From Mantis religiosa (lineage: Eukaryota > Arthropoda > Insecta > Mantodea > Mantidae): a stretch of DNA of 64,000 nt. The notes under the pieces were generated by a model that searched no databases, had not been told where the DNA came from, and saw only the letters and a list, made by a program, of their open reading frames with translations. The first letter of the stretch is position 1; each line of letters opens with the position of its first letter. A program made the position numbers and the translations under genes. The stretch is from assembly GCA_030765055.1 (NCBI GenBank), contig CM060953.1:17915018-17979017 (forward strand), written 5' to 3'. Shown here piece by piece: positions 21,426 through 33,812 of the stretch.

Positions 21426-22039
21426 TAATAGTCGGGAGGGGGGTTTCCCCGTCTGGGTGTCCTTTGTTGCAGTACCTACTCTCTTTGCGGCTTAACCTGC
21501 GAAATGAGTCTGGTTATGGTTATGTTCTACTAGGGTTAGGTTGCATGTTGTAGGATATTTGGGTTGGAATGAACTTGAAAAATTCAGAGGGCAACTGCTT
21601 TATAGCGTTCCCCCGTTTTGGGAGAAACGATTCGATGTTTTTTCTTCATTTTGGTTACCTGTTGCATATTGCTTGAACCATAAGGCGTAGTGTGAAACTT
21701 ATAGATATATGGGGATGCTTGGGTTAACTAAGGGGCCCCATGACATCTTTTGGGAGTTTGAAAGATCGCAAGCGTCTTGGCTTCCTCTGGTCATATCTGC
21801 CCAGGGTGTTCAATAAAGGATTGTTATGAGTTTGAAATTTGTCGTACACTGATCGTGCTCTCTTACGGATGACGTCGACAATGTACGCCATCTTGGAGTG
21901 TTCGTGTAGGACATGGGCGGGAAATCGTCAGCCTGTATCGTACATGATCCTGAGAGCCCTGTTCTGAACGTCTGGAGTCTGACTAAAGTGTAATTAACCA
22001 CTGTTCCCCAGATCCCACAGACGTACAGAATCGCACGCA

Positions 22040-22290
22040 GCTACCCAGGACATTTTAGGCAACCCTCTGCCGCGGCCGAGCGGCCGAAGCGTTGCCGGAG
22101 GTATACGATTTCCCACGATATCGGGAACACACTGTCCATCGAGTCCAACACAATCCGACAAACTCCCATACAGGAAGTGTCTCAAAGGTTCGGCCCGAGG
22201 TTCCTCTAGTAACGTGAGAGGTACCACGAGTGCTAAGGGTTTGCACTGCCCGTACCACGGCAGCTGAAGGAATCGGATACCAGTAGCAAT
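22040..22290 (+). repeat. Dispersed repeat D, downstream part
   Basis: Matches the second half of the unit at 32,560-32,740 (GAGGTTCCTCTA, GAGAGGTACCACGAGTGCTAAG, CCACGGCAGCTGAAGG) and the inverse of 32,770-32,900. 21,430-22,040, between it and copy 1, holds nothing I recognise. Confidence 0.65.
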
Positions 22291-22479
22291 TGAACTTGCC
22301 CATCTATGGCTCCACGTACCCATTAAATCTTACTGGAACATTTCTAATATGTAAAATTTTCCACAAGACAAACCAAACACAGCAAACACAGGAAGCTAAT
22401 GAGGCAGAAAACCTATCAAACTATACCAATAAAGTGATGCTTAAAGGAACCCAAAACATGTTGAAACCTAACCCATTAG

Positions 22480-25475
22480 TGTGGCGACAGCTTCTCTCCC
22501 CACATTCGTGAGGTCCCCAGTTAGAATCTCGAATACGGTGACTTCTTTGTGTAAGGATCCTGCCGGGCTTTTCCTTATTATGAAAGAATAATGAATGGTA
22601 GCCCTAAGTCCTATGTAACCTGTACTCAATTGAACATCATTTAATTTATCGGCCGATATGACTTATCGTTGGAGGTTTTCCCTTATCCAGAAAGATGAAT
22701 GTCTGGTAACTCTAAGCTCTATGTAACCTGTACTCAATTGAACATCATTTCATTTATCGGCCGATATGACTTAACGTTGGAGGTTTTCCCTTATCCAGAA
22801 AGATGAATGTCTGGTAACTCTAAGCTCTATGTAACCTGTACTCATTTGAACATCATTTCATTTATCGTCCGATATGACTTAACGTTGGAGGTTTTCCCTT
22901 ATCCAGAAAGATGAATGTCTGGTAACTCTAAGCTCTATGTAACCTGTACTCATTTGAACATCATTTCATTTATCGGCCGATATGACTTAACGTTGGAGGT
23001 TTTCCCTTATCCAGAAAGATGAATGTCTGGTAACTCTAAGCTGTATGTAACCTGTACTCATTTGAACATCATTTCATTTATCGTCCGATATGACTTAACG
23101 TTGGAGGTTTTCCCTTATCCAGAAAGATGAATGTCTGGTAACTCTAAGCTCTATGTAACCTGTACTCATTTGAACATCATTTCATTCATCGTCCGATATG
23201 ACACGTTGGAGGTTTTCCCTTATCCAGAAAGATGAATGTCTGGTAACTCTAAGCTCTATGTACCCTATACAAAATGTGAACACCATTCCATTTATCGTCC
23301 GATATGACTTAACGTTGGAGGTTTTCTCTTATCCTGAAAGATGAATGTCTGCTAACCCTAAGCTCTATGTACCCTGTACTTATTTGAACATCATTTCATT
23401 CATCGTCCGATATGATAACGTTAGAGGTTTTCTCTTATCCTGAAAGATGAATGTCTAGTAACTCTAAGCTCTATGTACCCTGTACTTATTTGAACATCAT
23501 GCCATTCATCGTCCGATATGATAACGTTAGAGGTTTTCTCTTATCCTGAAAGATGAATGTCTGCTAACTCTAAGCTCTATGTACCCTGTACTTATTTGAA
23601 CATCATTTCATTCATCGTCCGATATGATAACGTTAGAGGTTTTCTCCTATCCTGAAAGATGAATGTCTAGTAACTCTAAGCTCTATGTACCCTGTACTTA
23701 TTTGAACATCATGTCATTCATCGTCCGATATGATAACGTTAGAGGTTTTCTCTTATCCTGAAAGATGAATGTCTGCTAACTCTAAGCTCTATGTACCCTG
23801 TACTTATTTGAACATCATTTCATTCATCGTCCGATATGATAACCTTAGAGGTTTTCTCTTATCCTGAAAGATGAATGTCTGGTAACTCTAAGCTCAATGT
23901 ACCCTGTACTCATTTGAGCATCATTTCATTCATCGTCCGATATGACTTAACCTTGGAGGTTTTATCTGATCCTGAAAGATGAATGTCTGGTAACTCTAAG
24001 CTCTATGTACCCTGTACTCATTTGAACAATATTTAATTCATCGTCCGAAATGACTTAACGTTGGAGTTTTCCCCTTGTCCTTAAAGATGAATGTCTGGTA
24101 ACTCTAAGCTCTGTGTACCCTGTACTTATTTGAACATAATCTTATTCATCGTCCGATATGACTTAACGTTGGAGGTTTTCTCTTATCCTGAAAGATGAAT
24201 GTCGTATAACACTAAGCTGTATGTACCCTGTACTCAATTGCACATCTTTTAATTCATCGTCCGACGTGACCTTACGTTGGAGGTTTTCTCTGATCCTGAA
24301 AGATGTATGCCTGGTAACTCTAAGCTCTATGTACCCTGTACTCATTTGAACATTATTTAATTCATCGTCCGAAATGACTTAACGTTGGAGTTTTCCCCTT
24401 GTCCTTAAAGATGAATGTCTGCTAGCTCTAAGCTCTATGTACCCTGTATTGATTTAAACATCATGTAATTCATCGTCCGATGTGACTTAACGTTGGAGTT
24501 TTTCCCTTGTCCTTAAAGATGAATGTCTGGTAACTCTAAGCTCTGTGTACCCTGTACTTATTTGAACATAATTTTATTCATCGTCCGATATGACTTAACG
24601 TTGGAGGTTTTCTCTTATTCTGAAAGATGAATGTCGTATAACACTAAGCTCTATGTAACTGTACTCATTTGCACATCTTTTAATTCATCGTGCGATATGG
24701 CTTAACGTTGGAAGATTTCCCTTATCCTGAAAGACGAATGTCTGGTAACTCTAAGCTCTATGTACCCTGTACTCAATGTGAACATCATGTCATTCATTGT
24801 CGGATATGACTTAACGTTGGAGGTTTTCCCTTATCCCTAAAGATGAATGTCTGCTATCTCTAAGCTCTATGTACCCTGTACTCAATGTGAACATCATGTC
24901 ATTCATCGTCCGATATGACTTAACGTTGGAGGTTTTCCCTTATCCCTAAAGATGAATGTATGCTATCTCTAAGCTCTATGTACCCTGTACTCAATGTGAA
25001 CATCATGTCATTCATCGTCCGATATGACTTAACTTTGGAGGTTTTCCCTTATCCCTAAAGATGAATGTCTGCCAGCTCTAAGCTCTATGTACCCTGCACT
25101 CATTTGAACATCATTTTATTCATCGTCCGATATGACTTAACGTTGGAGGTTCTCCCTTATCCTGAAAGATGAATGTCTGGTAACTCTAAGCTCTGTGTGC
25201 CCTGTACTCATTTGAACATCATTTCATTCATCGTCCGATATGACTTAACGTTGGAGGTTTTCTCTAGTGCTGACAGATGAATGTCTGATACCTCTAACCT
25301 CTATGTGCCCTGTACTCATTTGGACATCATTTTATTCATCGTCCGATATGACTTAACGGTGGAGGTTTTCTCTAGTGCTGACAGATGAATGTCTGATACC
25401 TCTAACCTCTATGTGCCCTGTACTCATTTGGACATCATTTCATTCATCCTCCGATATGACTTAACGTTGGTGGAA
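22480..25475 (+). repeat. SINE-2 array 1: about 27 tandem copies of a 108-bp SINE body
   Basis: A degenerate SINE-2 tRNA-like head (22,480-22,550, with the GTCCCCAGTTAGAATCTCG region corresponding to the B box) leads into tandem units. Each unit runs from TTTTCCCTTATCC through GATGAATGTCTGGTAACTC and TCGTCCGATATGACTTAACG to GGAGG, where the next unit starts. Monomer length is 108 bp with drift along the array. No coding potential. Confidence 0.9.
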
Positions 25476-26180
25476 GACTTCCTGGATGGCTGATGTTTTC
25501 TAAAGACTATTTATTTGGGTGCAGTGGATTTAAAAACTTTGAATATCTAGTCAATTATTTATATTTTGGGGCCAATTGCATTAATTTCTCTATCGACCAT
25601 CTACGTGTCAGATGGAATAAAAGCAGCTGCTGAGAAAAGTTAATCTAATGAGTGTCAAATTAACAAACTAAATAACTCATCCTTGTTAAACAAGCTATTG
25701 GATAAAAAGCTGATCAGTTAGCTTAAAGTGCCTTCATGTACATCGTGTTAAAATATCAGCCTGATATATCAAAATTGAAGTAATTGAGCCTTATTTGGTG
25801 TTAATGGGTCAAAGATTCGCAGGCATAACTGTTGCGGGATAAAACCTTCAATGGTAATGGGATCCACGCAATGCCCTATGTTGAAACTGAATGTTCTACC
25901 ACTCAAAATCCAACGAAACAGGAAAACTTCAAATTAGTCCATTAATAGTGTAGAACGTAGGGTAAATACGACAAAGTGCTTTGGGTTTGTGTGCCCCTCT
26001 AACGTATATTTACAAAAGGGGAGGTCGTTCGGGGATTTAAGCATAGAGTTCAGTCAGGATGTTGTGTTAGTCTCTCGACAGCAGTTCACGGAATAGCTGA
26101 AAAGTCAGGGGGTCAACTTCTTTTGAAATTGGATCATAAATATGTTTATTAGAATCACTCTTTTCTAAATTTATATCTTC
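25476..26180. other. Spacer between two opposed SINE-2 arrays
   Basis: About 700 bp without recognised genes or repeats. It would be the loop if arrays 1 (plus) and 2 (minus) paired. Confidence 0.4.
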
Positions 26181-26184
26181 CAAA

Positions 26185-28115
26185 TTTAAGTCATAATGAA
26201 GTATGAATGACAGGATATTCAAATGAGTACAGGATACATGGAGCTTAGTGTTAACAGACATTCATTTTTCAGGATAAGATAAAAACTCTAACGATAGGTT
26301 ATATCTGACGATGAATGAAATGATGTTCAAATGAGTACAGGGTACATAGAGCTTAGAGTTACCGGCCATTCATCTTTCAGGATAAGATAAAACCTCTAAC
26401 GAGAAGTTATATCAGGCGAGAATGAAATGATGTTCAAATAAGTACAGGGTACATAGAGTTTAGAGTTACCAGACATTCATCTTTCAGGATAAGGGAAAAC
26501 CTCCAACGTTAAGTCATATCGGACGATGAATGAAATGATGTTCAAATGAGTACAGGGTACATAGAGCTTACAGTTACCAGACATTCATCTTTCAGAATAA
26601 GGGAAAACCTCCAACGTTAAGTCATATCTGACAATGTTTGAAATGATGTTCAAATAAGTACAGGTTACATAGAGCTTAGAGTTACTTGACATTCATCTTT
26701 CAGGATAAGAGAAAACCTCCAATGTTAAGTCATATCGGACGATGAATGAAATGATGTTCAAATAAGTACAGGGTACATTGAGCTTAGAGTTACCAGACAT
26801 TCATCTTTCAGGATAAGAAAAAACCTCCAATGTTAAGTCATATCGGACGATGAATGAAATGACGTACAAATGAGTACAGGGTACATAGAGCTTAGAGTTA
26901 CGAGACATTCATCTTTCAGGATAAGATAGAACCTCCAACGTTAAGTCATGTCGGACGATGAATGAAATGATGTTCAAATAAGTACAGGGTACATAGAGCT
27001 TAGAGTTACCAGACATTCATCTTTCAGGATAAGAGAAAACCTCCAACGTTAAGTCATATCGGACGATGAATGAAATGATGTTCAAATGAGTACAGGGTAC
27101 ATAGAGCTTACAGTTACCAGACATTCATCTTTCAGAATAAGGGAAAACCTCCAACGTTAAGTCATATCTGACAATGTTTGAAATGATGTTCAAATAAGTA
27201 CAGGTTACATAGAGCTTAGAGTTACTTGACATTCATCTTTCAGGATAAGAGAAAACCTCCAATGTTAAGTCATATCGGACGATGAATGAAATGATGTTCA
27301 AATAAGTACAGGGTACATTGAGCTTAGAGTTACCAGACATTCATCTTTCAGGATAAGAGATGACCTCCAATGTTAAGTCATATCGGACGATGAATGAAAT
27401 GACGTACAAATGAGTACAGGGTACATAGAGCTTAGAGTTACCAGACATTCATCTTTCAGGATAAGATAGAACCTCCAACGTTAAGTCATATCGGACGATG
27501 AATGAAATGATGTTCAAATAAGTACAGGGTACATAGAGCTTAGAGTTACCAGACATTCATCTTTCAGGATAAGAGAAAACTTCCAACGTTAAGTCATATC
27601 GGACGATGAATGAAATAACGTTCAAATGAGTGCAGGGTACATAGAGCTTAGAGTTACCAGACATTCATCTTTCAGGATAAGAGAAAACTTCCAACGTTAA
27701 GTCATATCGGACGATGAATAAAATGACGTTCAAATGAGTACAGGGTACATAGAGCTTAGAGTTACCAGACATTCATCTTTCAGGATAAAAGAAAACTTCC
27801 AACGTTAAGTCATATCGGACGATGAATGAAATAACGTTCAAATGAGTGCAGGGTACATAGAGCTTAGAGTTACCAGACATTCATCTTTCAGGATAAGGTA
27901 GAACCTCCAACGTTAAGTCATATCGGAGGATGAATGAAATAATGCTCAAATGAGTACAGGGTACATACGGCGTAGAGTTGCTAGATATTTATCTTTCAGG
28001 ATAAGGGAAATACTCCAACGTGAAATCATATCGGACGATGAGTGAAATGATGTACAAATTAGTCCATGGTAGATAGAGCTTAGTTATCAGGCATTCAAAT
28101 TTTAGGATAAGGGAA
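26185..28115 (-). repeat. SINE-2 array 2: about 18 inverted tandem copies with a 540-bp higher-order repeat
   Basis: Same 108-bp monomer as array 1 but on the opposite strand. A five-monomer block with private variants (TCTGACAATGTTTGAAATG and TTACTTGACATTC) at about 26,560-27,000 recurs 540 bp later. No SINE head is visible at the right end, so the array is truncated there. Confidence 0.88.
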
Positions 28116-28119
28116 TGTC

Positions 28120-28470
28120 AAACACATTGTTCAAAAACCATTACCTATACTCAAAACACCATTTTTTATTTATGGTGTCTTAGAAAGTGTATCTTCAATT
28201 AAACTTTTCAATATGTAATACAGATAAGACAAACATATAAGATGCAAAACAGTTTTTTTCCTGGCAAGCCGACGACACATAGATTGTAAGATTTCCCTCC
28301 TAGTCGCAGTACAGAGGCAACTTCTTTTTATTTATTGCGTGGTGTGTAGCATAACGTGCAGGCGTATATATGTAACTTCTCACGCAACTAGTGAATTCTT
28401 GTAGCCCAGTCTAGTCGATCGTCTGAATATGATATAATGCGGCTTAAAAATAAGCAAGTAAACGTTAAAT
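28120..28470. other. Unrecognised AT-rich sequence
   Basis: Nothing identifiable between array 2 and the mariner remnant. Confidence 0.35.
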
Positions 28471-29740
28471 TTAAAACATTTCAAGATATTTACCTAGCTT
28501 ATAAAGTGGACGAAACATGTATTTCCAACTATTATTAGCTCTGTACAACATAAACTGTTTTAGGACAAGAGGGGATGGAAGCCTATAACTCTGTAAGCCG
28601 TCCAAATAGGACTCTTCGTTTATCTCTGCAAAAGTCTCTGCATGACCTTCACGAATGTGATTGATTGCCTCTTCATTTGACGAAAATCTTTGTCCTCCGA
28701 GCGCAGTTTTCAGATAAGGGGACAAAAAGAAGTCACTTGGGGCTAGATCTGGTGAGCTAAGCAGTTCAGATCGTAATTCTTAGATTTTCGCCATTGCAAG
28801 CGCTGAGGTGTGACACGGTGGGTTGTCTTGGTGAAACAGGAATTTATTTTTCTGGCCGTTCTTCTGTAAGTTCTGCCTTCATCTTGTCAAGAAATGATGC
28901 GTAGTATGGTTTTTCCTATTTGAAGATAATCGATTTAAACAACTCCATGACTACCCAACAAAAAACAGACACCATCACTTTCCCAGTTGAAAAAAAAAAA
29001 CAACAGTTTTTGCTTTTTAGGAGCCGGTTACCCCTTTGGAGTTCACTTTTCGACTGTATTTTTGCTTCAGGCGTATAATGGTGTATCCGAGTTTCATCTA
29101 CAGTACCTAATCGGCGCCAAACTCGGATTTATTGCGCCTAAGCTGCTCTAACAGAGCGTTGGAAATGTTCATTCGAACACGTTTTTGGTCTAACGTGAAC
29201 AAACGCGGCACTCACAGCGTGGACAGATTTCTCATGTCTAAATGTTGATTTAATATGTGACAAACACGTTCTTTTGTCATGTTCATAGCCTCTGCTATCT
29301 CTCTCACTTTAATTCGGCGGTCGTCTACTACCATTTGGTGCACTTTGGCGATGTTTTGTTCGGCAGCTGTAGTTTTTGGACGTCCCGAACGTTCATCGTC
29401 TCCCAAGCTCTAACGGCCACGTTTAAATTCAGTTGTCCAAAATTTCACTGTGGTAAATTATGGTGCAATGTCCCCATACACAGAATCCAAGTCATCTTTG
29501 ATTTGCGTAGGAGTATTGCCTTTCAAAAACAAACATTTAATGACAGCTCGATACTCGATTTTCTCCAATTTTCATGAAAACACTCACATCAACTGACTCA
29601 AAGGAGTGTTACATAACAACTAAGCGTCCAAAATGGCTGAAACGTTGTTGAGTAACTGTCAACAGCTAAACAACGAAGCTTTTATTTACGAGTGCTGCCA
29701 TCTTGAAGTTGAGGTTGGAAACTTTTCAGACTATGCTCTT
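28471..29740 (-). pseudogene. Mariner family M3 remnant
   Basis: Minus-strand transposase. The N-terminal part starts around 29,577 (MFVFERQYS-like decayed text), then GDDERSGRPKTTAAEQNIAK and VREIAEAMNMTKERVCHILN (29,406-29,212) form the second helix-turn-helix. The C-terminal piece at 28,725-28,471 contains SPYLKTALGGQRFSSNEEAI, typical of mariner ends. The middle is full of stops. Inverted ends were not found with certainty. Confidence 0.8.
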
Positions 29741-29859
29741 AAAATTAAGTAGCTGCTCGTATTTAATGAGACAAAACTTTAAACCATCAGTGATCTTACT
29801 TTTAAACTATTTATTAGACATTTGAATGCGAAACAGTCCACTTTTATAAGGTTTTGTTA

Positions 29860-29970
29860 AAAAATACTACCATTTTCACTCTTTCTGGGCCAGGTCTACT
29901 TTTTTGTCATACAAGACTCCTGCTGTGCTAAATAGTCTTTCAGAGAGACCTGATACGCCCTTTTTTGGGT
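29860..29970 (-). pseudogene. hAT transposase C-terminal fragment
   Basis: On the minus strand, codons read GVSGLSERLFSTAGVLYDKK before a stop. This is the hallmark of the hAT dimerisation domain (S-x-R-x-FSTAG). The surroundings are too decayed to extend it. It is separate from the hAT at 50,578-60,014. Confidence 0.65.
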
Positions 29971-29974
29971 TTTG

Positions 29975-31010
29975 GAAGGTTTTAATTTATTTTCCAATAA
30001 TTCAGTACACTAGACAGAGGAGATGACAGGAGATAAGTAGTGATTTCTTCTTGGGAACCGTTAACTGACAGTTGACACACGATTATCACCAAATTTTCTG
30101 AAGTATCGTGTGATCACACGCGACTGGGAGTTAAAACATTTGAGTATCGCTTAAAGTTTACTGTATTTCCATATTCCCTTTAATTACAAGTAAACTAGTA
30201 ATCTGATAATTTTAACATAATATACAGAGAGAAATAAGAGTAAAAGAGTAGAGTAAGTCATATGACAGCTCTGTTCTGATGTTTAGGACACAAAAGCAAA
30301 TGTTTTTTGACCAACTGTCAGTTTAAGAAGTGCATTCTAATTTGGACAGTGTGGGAGCGCTTCTAGAAGTACATGTCACGTCAGTATTATGATACATTTA
30401 TTCCATTCCAGCGGCGTGCTTGGTCCCGAGGATGTTGTGACAGTATCGAAAATTGAATTTCTCCCCCTTCTATCGCAGGACTGGCCGGCAATAGTCATTT
30501 CCCGCGCTCTCTCAGAATTGTCACTCATCTCTTTGCACTATCTCAACATCTACATGGGTCGCTTTCAAACGACATAATTTAAATTCAGGTCTGACACTTC
30601 ATACCGAGTTGCTACGGAAAATATGTCTCATGGTTTTAAGTAATACTTTATTATGAAATTATACTACACCAACTTTCTATAATAATAGATAAAACTAATC
30701 TTCCAAAACGTCATTACGTTATTCCTCCCATATTTCAGTGACTATCAGGGCATCCGTCTTCCAGTCATGAATTAACCAGCAATCGACCGATCGAGGTGCT
30801 GGCCTGCTCTATAAAGCCAGAAGGTTTTTGCTGCGTGCCTTTCCGTTAAGGGGTTTACTGCAGGTAGGTTTCTTCAGGTTACTGTCAGATGGGATTGTGG
30901 GCTTTTAGAAAGAATTAGTTGTGAAGTAACATGGAATTTATGTTCCTCGGGTTGCAGGAATGGATGCAAAACCTTGTGCACCCTGGTGTTCTATTTTAAA
31001 TTTGATTTAG
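29975..31010. other. Unrecognised sequence
   Basis: No gene or repeat recognised; only short frames. Confidence 0.35.
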
Positions 31011-31014
31011 ATTG

Positions 31015-31780
31015 AGGCAATAGCTAAGGAAGTAATTCCTGGATTGCTACATGCGGATGACTTAATGGTGGGATCTATAACAGTAGTAGGATTGCAGAAG
31101 ACAATAAATGAAATACAGAAATTGTGTGAAGAGTGGGGAATAAAATTAAACATGAATAAGTCGAAAGTTATGGCCTTCAAGAAGGGAGTTAAACTAAAAA
31201 AGGATGAAAAGTGCACTAAATGTAAAATGGGTATTTAGGAGTAAGGTTGAATAACAATGGAAAGTGGGGAGCATACAGAAGAAAAATTGAAGCAAAAGGA
31301 ATGACGGCAATGAATGCAAATGTAAGCTTGAAATTACAACCAGGTTGTTAGAAAGAATGTATGAGGAAATAGTGGAATCTAAAATGTTGTATGTAGTGGA
31401 GATGTGGGGGGGCGCAGAGGTAAACAAAACGGTAGACCAAAACTACAAAAGGTTTTGTAAAGAGCTACTAGGCTTACCAAGATCAGCACCTAGGACAAGA
31501 GGAAATGGAATAATAATGGAAACAATAATAAAATTTTGGTACAGTTATTTGGCCAAAGAAAAAGGGGAAATTATGGAATTATGATTGAGACAGTAAAACG
31601 ATTAGCGAACTCAAATATTTGGTGGGCAGAGATAGGAGGAATTATGGAAAAAATAGGAATGGGAGATATATGGAGATTAGAGGAAAGGAATACAAGAGAT
31701 GTGGGTAAATTGGTAAAATGCAGAATAAAATATATAGAAAGGCAGGAAATATGAGGAAGTCATTACAATTTTACAAGCAA
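31015..31780 (+). pseudogene. Non-LTR retrotransposon (LINE) reverse transcriptase fragment
   Basis: A frame around 31,044 reads LLHADDLMVGS, the [FL]ADD active-site motif of LINE reverse transcriptases, then LCEEWGIKLNMNKSKVMAF, the following conserved block. After a frameshift, VESKMLYVVEMWGGAEVNKT and FCKELLGLPRSAPRTRGN (31,375-31,510) match the thumb and post-RT region. The 5' domains and endonuclease are absent, so it is a truncated copy. Clade not assigned. Confidence 0.8.
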
Positions 31781-31869
31781 ATAAAGAGAAACTAGGGACG
31801 ATACGTTTTGTTAATTAAGCTGTTATATCCATTGTTTCATTTGTGATTATACAGCTTATATTTGTGTCA

Positions 31870-32180
31870 ACACAGCTCGATAATCCAGTTAGGTAGTTAC
31901 GTTTTTTGACAGAATCTCCTATACTCACGCCATCTCCTGGCCTGGCATTTAATTTACTGCAAACAGTCTTTTGTTCAGTAATGCGAATTTTGATAGTGTT
32001 TTGTATTTGTTTATATTGGTGTTATATCCAGTTTTATAACATTTTATAAATACCCTTATGATGGGAGAGATGCACACTCCCGAAACGTCGATTTCTAATC
32101 ATCTTTACTCCTGGCTTGCTGCCCGAGAAGAGAGTGAGTGTTATAACATTTTATAAATATCCTTATGATTGGAGAGATGA
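31870..32180 (+). repeat. Penelope-like element terminal repeat with tandem partial copy
   Basis: Shares long stretches (ACTCACGCCATCTCCTGGCCTG, TTACTG, CAGTCTTTTGTTCAGTAATG, GGTGTTATATCCAGT) with 53,083-53,335 (inverted) and 55,290-55,480. The segment starting TTATAACATTTTATAAATA occurs twice, at about 32,033 and 32,142 (109 bp apart), as in the tandem terminal repeats of Penelope-like elements. Contains a hammerhead-type fold (separate entry). Confidence 0.75.
32049..32095 (+). ncRNA. Fossil hammerhead ribozyme, copy 1 (mutated core)
   Basis: GGGAG pairs with CTCCC (helix II). GAAACGTC supplies the second core strand, a minimal ACGT helix III and a GUC cleavage triplet. The first core strand reads CTTATGA instead of CTGATGA, so this copy should be dead. 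Linked to the Penelope-like terminal repeat. Confidence 0.6.
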
Positions 32181-32324
32181 CGTTATCAGAGGAACCTCGG
32201 GCCGATCATTCGAGCACCTACCGAATGATTGAGTCTGAGGTTCTATTCCCATTAGTCTTGACCCCGTAGGAACAAGAGCCGGGCCTTTTTCAACCAGGGA
32301 GTTATCCGAGCTGTCCCAAAGGGC

Positions 32325-32745
32325 GCTCGGCGTCCTCTGTGGGGCTTTCCATAGGACAAGACCTGGGTTACAAACAATCCCCCTCCCCATCTGGTCCAAG
32401 GACACAAGACGGGATGGAAGTGGATACGCTACTTACGCGCGTCAACACCAAAAGTGAACGCTACCAATATGACCTCGGTGGGGCCGCCTGGCGATCTAGC
32501 ACACCTTCTACTAGCTTTGCAGGCCAGTACCCGGGAGAATTAATGGCTTCCCCCAACCCCGTCCTTAGACGTACCAATTTTCCACGGGTATCGGGAACCA
32601 CTGCCCTCTGGAGACTATCCCAATCCGAACAACTCCCGAAGGAGGGGCTCAGATGTTCGGTACGAGGTTCCTCTACTAACGTCAGAGGTACCACGAGTGC
32701 TAAGGGTCCGCAGCGCCCGCACCACGGCAGCTGAAGGGGACGAAT
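32325..32745 (+). repeat. Dispersed repeat D, copy 2
   Basis: The fullest plus-strand copy (about 420 bp), linking the 21,223-type part and the 22,040-type part. It is followed at once by an inverted copy, giving a foldback. Confidence 0.75.
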
Positions 32746-32769
32746 CCCTTCCCCTACGGGACACCTACC

Positions 32770-33110
32770 AAATGGGAGTTGTTCGTATTGGGTTGGACTC
32801 CAGGTTGTGGTGTGTTTCCAATTCCCGTGGGAGATCGTGTACCTCCGGCCAGGCCTCGGCCGACCGGAGGGGGTACAGGGCTGCCTTATACGTCCCCGGT
32901 ACTGTCCTGCAGAGCTAGTAGAAGGTGTGCTAGATCACCAGGCGGCCCCACCGAGGTTAATCGGTAGTCTTCCCTGCGTGGTTGACGCGCGCAAGTGACG
33001 TATTCAGTTCCATCCATCTTGACCTTGTAGTCGATGGGGGAGCCTTTCAGACTCAAGGTATTGCCCTAAGGAAAGAGCACGGAAGTTTTCTAACGCTCCC
33101 GGGTAGACAG
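32770..33110 (-). repeat. Dispersed repeat D, copy 3, inverted
   Basis: The reverse complement reads CCTCGGTGGGGCCGCCTGGT and GATCTAGCACACCTTCTACT as in copy 2. The two copies face each other across about 25 bp. Confidence 0.75.
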
Positions 33111-33237
33111 AGGTCGGAGTTTTGGGACGTTCGGGTAGACCTCGTGATACATGTTTAAGTGCAGCGACCCTGCTCTCTATATTTTCGTGGCTCCTACGGA
33201 TGGCTGCGGTGTCTACCCTCACCTCATCCTTTCGCCC

Positions 33238-33470
33238 ACCTCGGTAGCGTGGTGGCAGCGTGACTGCCTCGCGTTCAAGAAGTCCCGATTTCGAATCTTG
33301 GTCAGGGTGAGTTACCTGAATAAGTTTTTTCTGGGCTTTTCCCTTATCCTTCAAAACGAATGTCGGATAACTGTAAGCCCCATGGACCCTGGACTCATTT
33401 GTGCATCATTTCACCCAATTCATTCACCGTCCGATATGGCTTAACGTTGAAGGACGTACATTGAAAAAAA
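33238..33470 (+). repeat. SINE-2, solo copy
   Basis: tRNA-like head (TCGGTAGCGTGGTGGCAGCG, then GATTTCGAATCTTGG as B box) resembling tRNA-Val, a body from TTTTCCCTTATCC to AACGTTGAAGG, then ACGTA and a short A-run. Has the full-length body, including the 9 bp missing from the array monomers. Confidence 0.85.
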
Positions 33471-33560
33471 ATTCCTCCCGGAGATGTGCCACTTGGTGGC
33501 ATACATACAATAGACCAAATTTGGACCTCCATGCCGAATCCCTTTGGTAGTCCAGTCCAG

Positions 33561-33799
33561 TGTGCGTAGTGTTTAACGCCCACTTTTACTGCATACGGCA
33601 TCGCAGGCGATGACACTGATGATACATGAGATGAAGATGGAGCACCGGTGGACTGAGATGGCGGGGGAAACCGGAGGTCCCGGAGAAAACCCGTCCCAGC
33701 GCCGTGTTTTCCACCACAAATCTCACTTTCCGGTCACCTGGGATCGAACCCGCCTTGGTGAGAGCCAAGCGGTCTAACCACTAAGCCACGGCGCGGCCC
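33561..33799 (-). repeat. SINE-1 (tRNA-Glu-like), with target-site duplication
   Basis: Minus strand: GGCCGCGCCGTGGCTTAGTG, GCTTGGCTCTCACCAAGGC (anticodon-loop-like CTCTCAC) and GGGTTCGATCCCAGG (B box), then the body. Flanked by a perfect 13-bp duplication TAGTCCAGTCCAG at 33,548-33,560 and 33,800-33,812, which proves retroposition. Confidence 0.95.
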
Positions 33800-33812
33800 T
33801 AGTCCAGTCCAG

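Noticed and set aside
26067..26261. 64-residue minus-strand frame
   Set aside because: Half of it is SINE-2 monomer sequence.
22480..28115. Regular repeats considered as a CRISPR array
   Set aside because: No unique spacers; the whole unit is repeated, monomers derive from a SINE, and the setting is eukaryotic.
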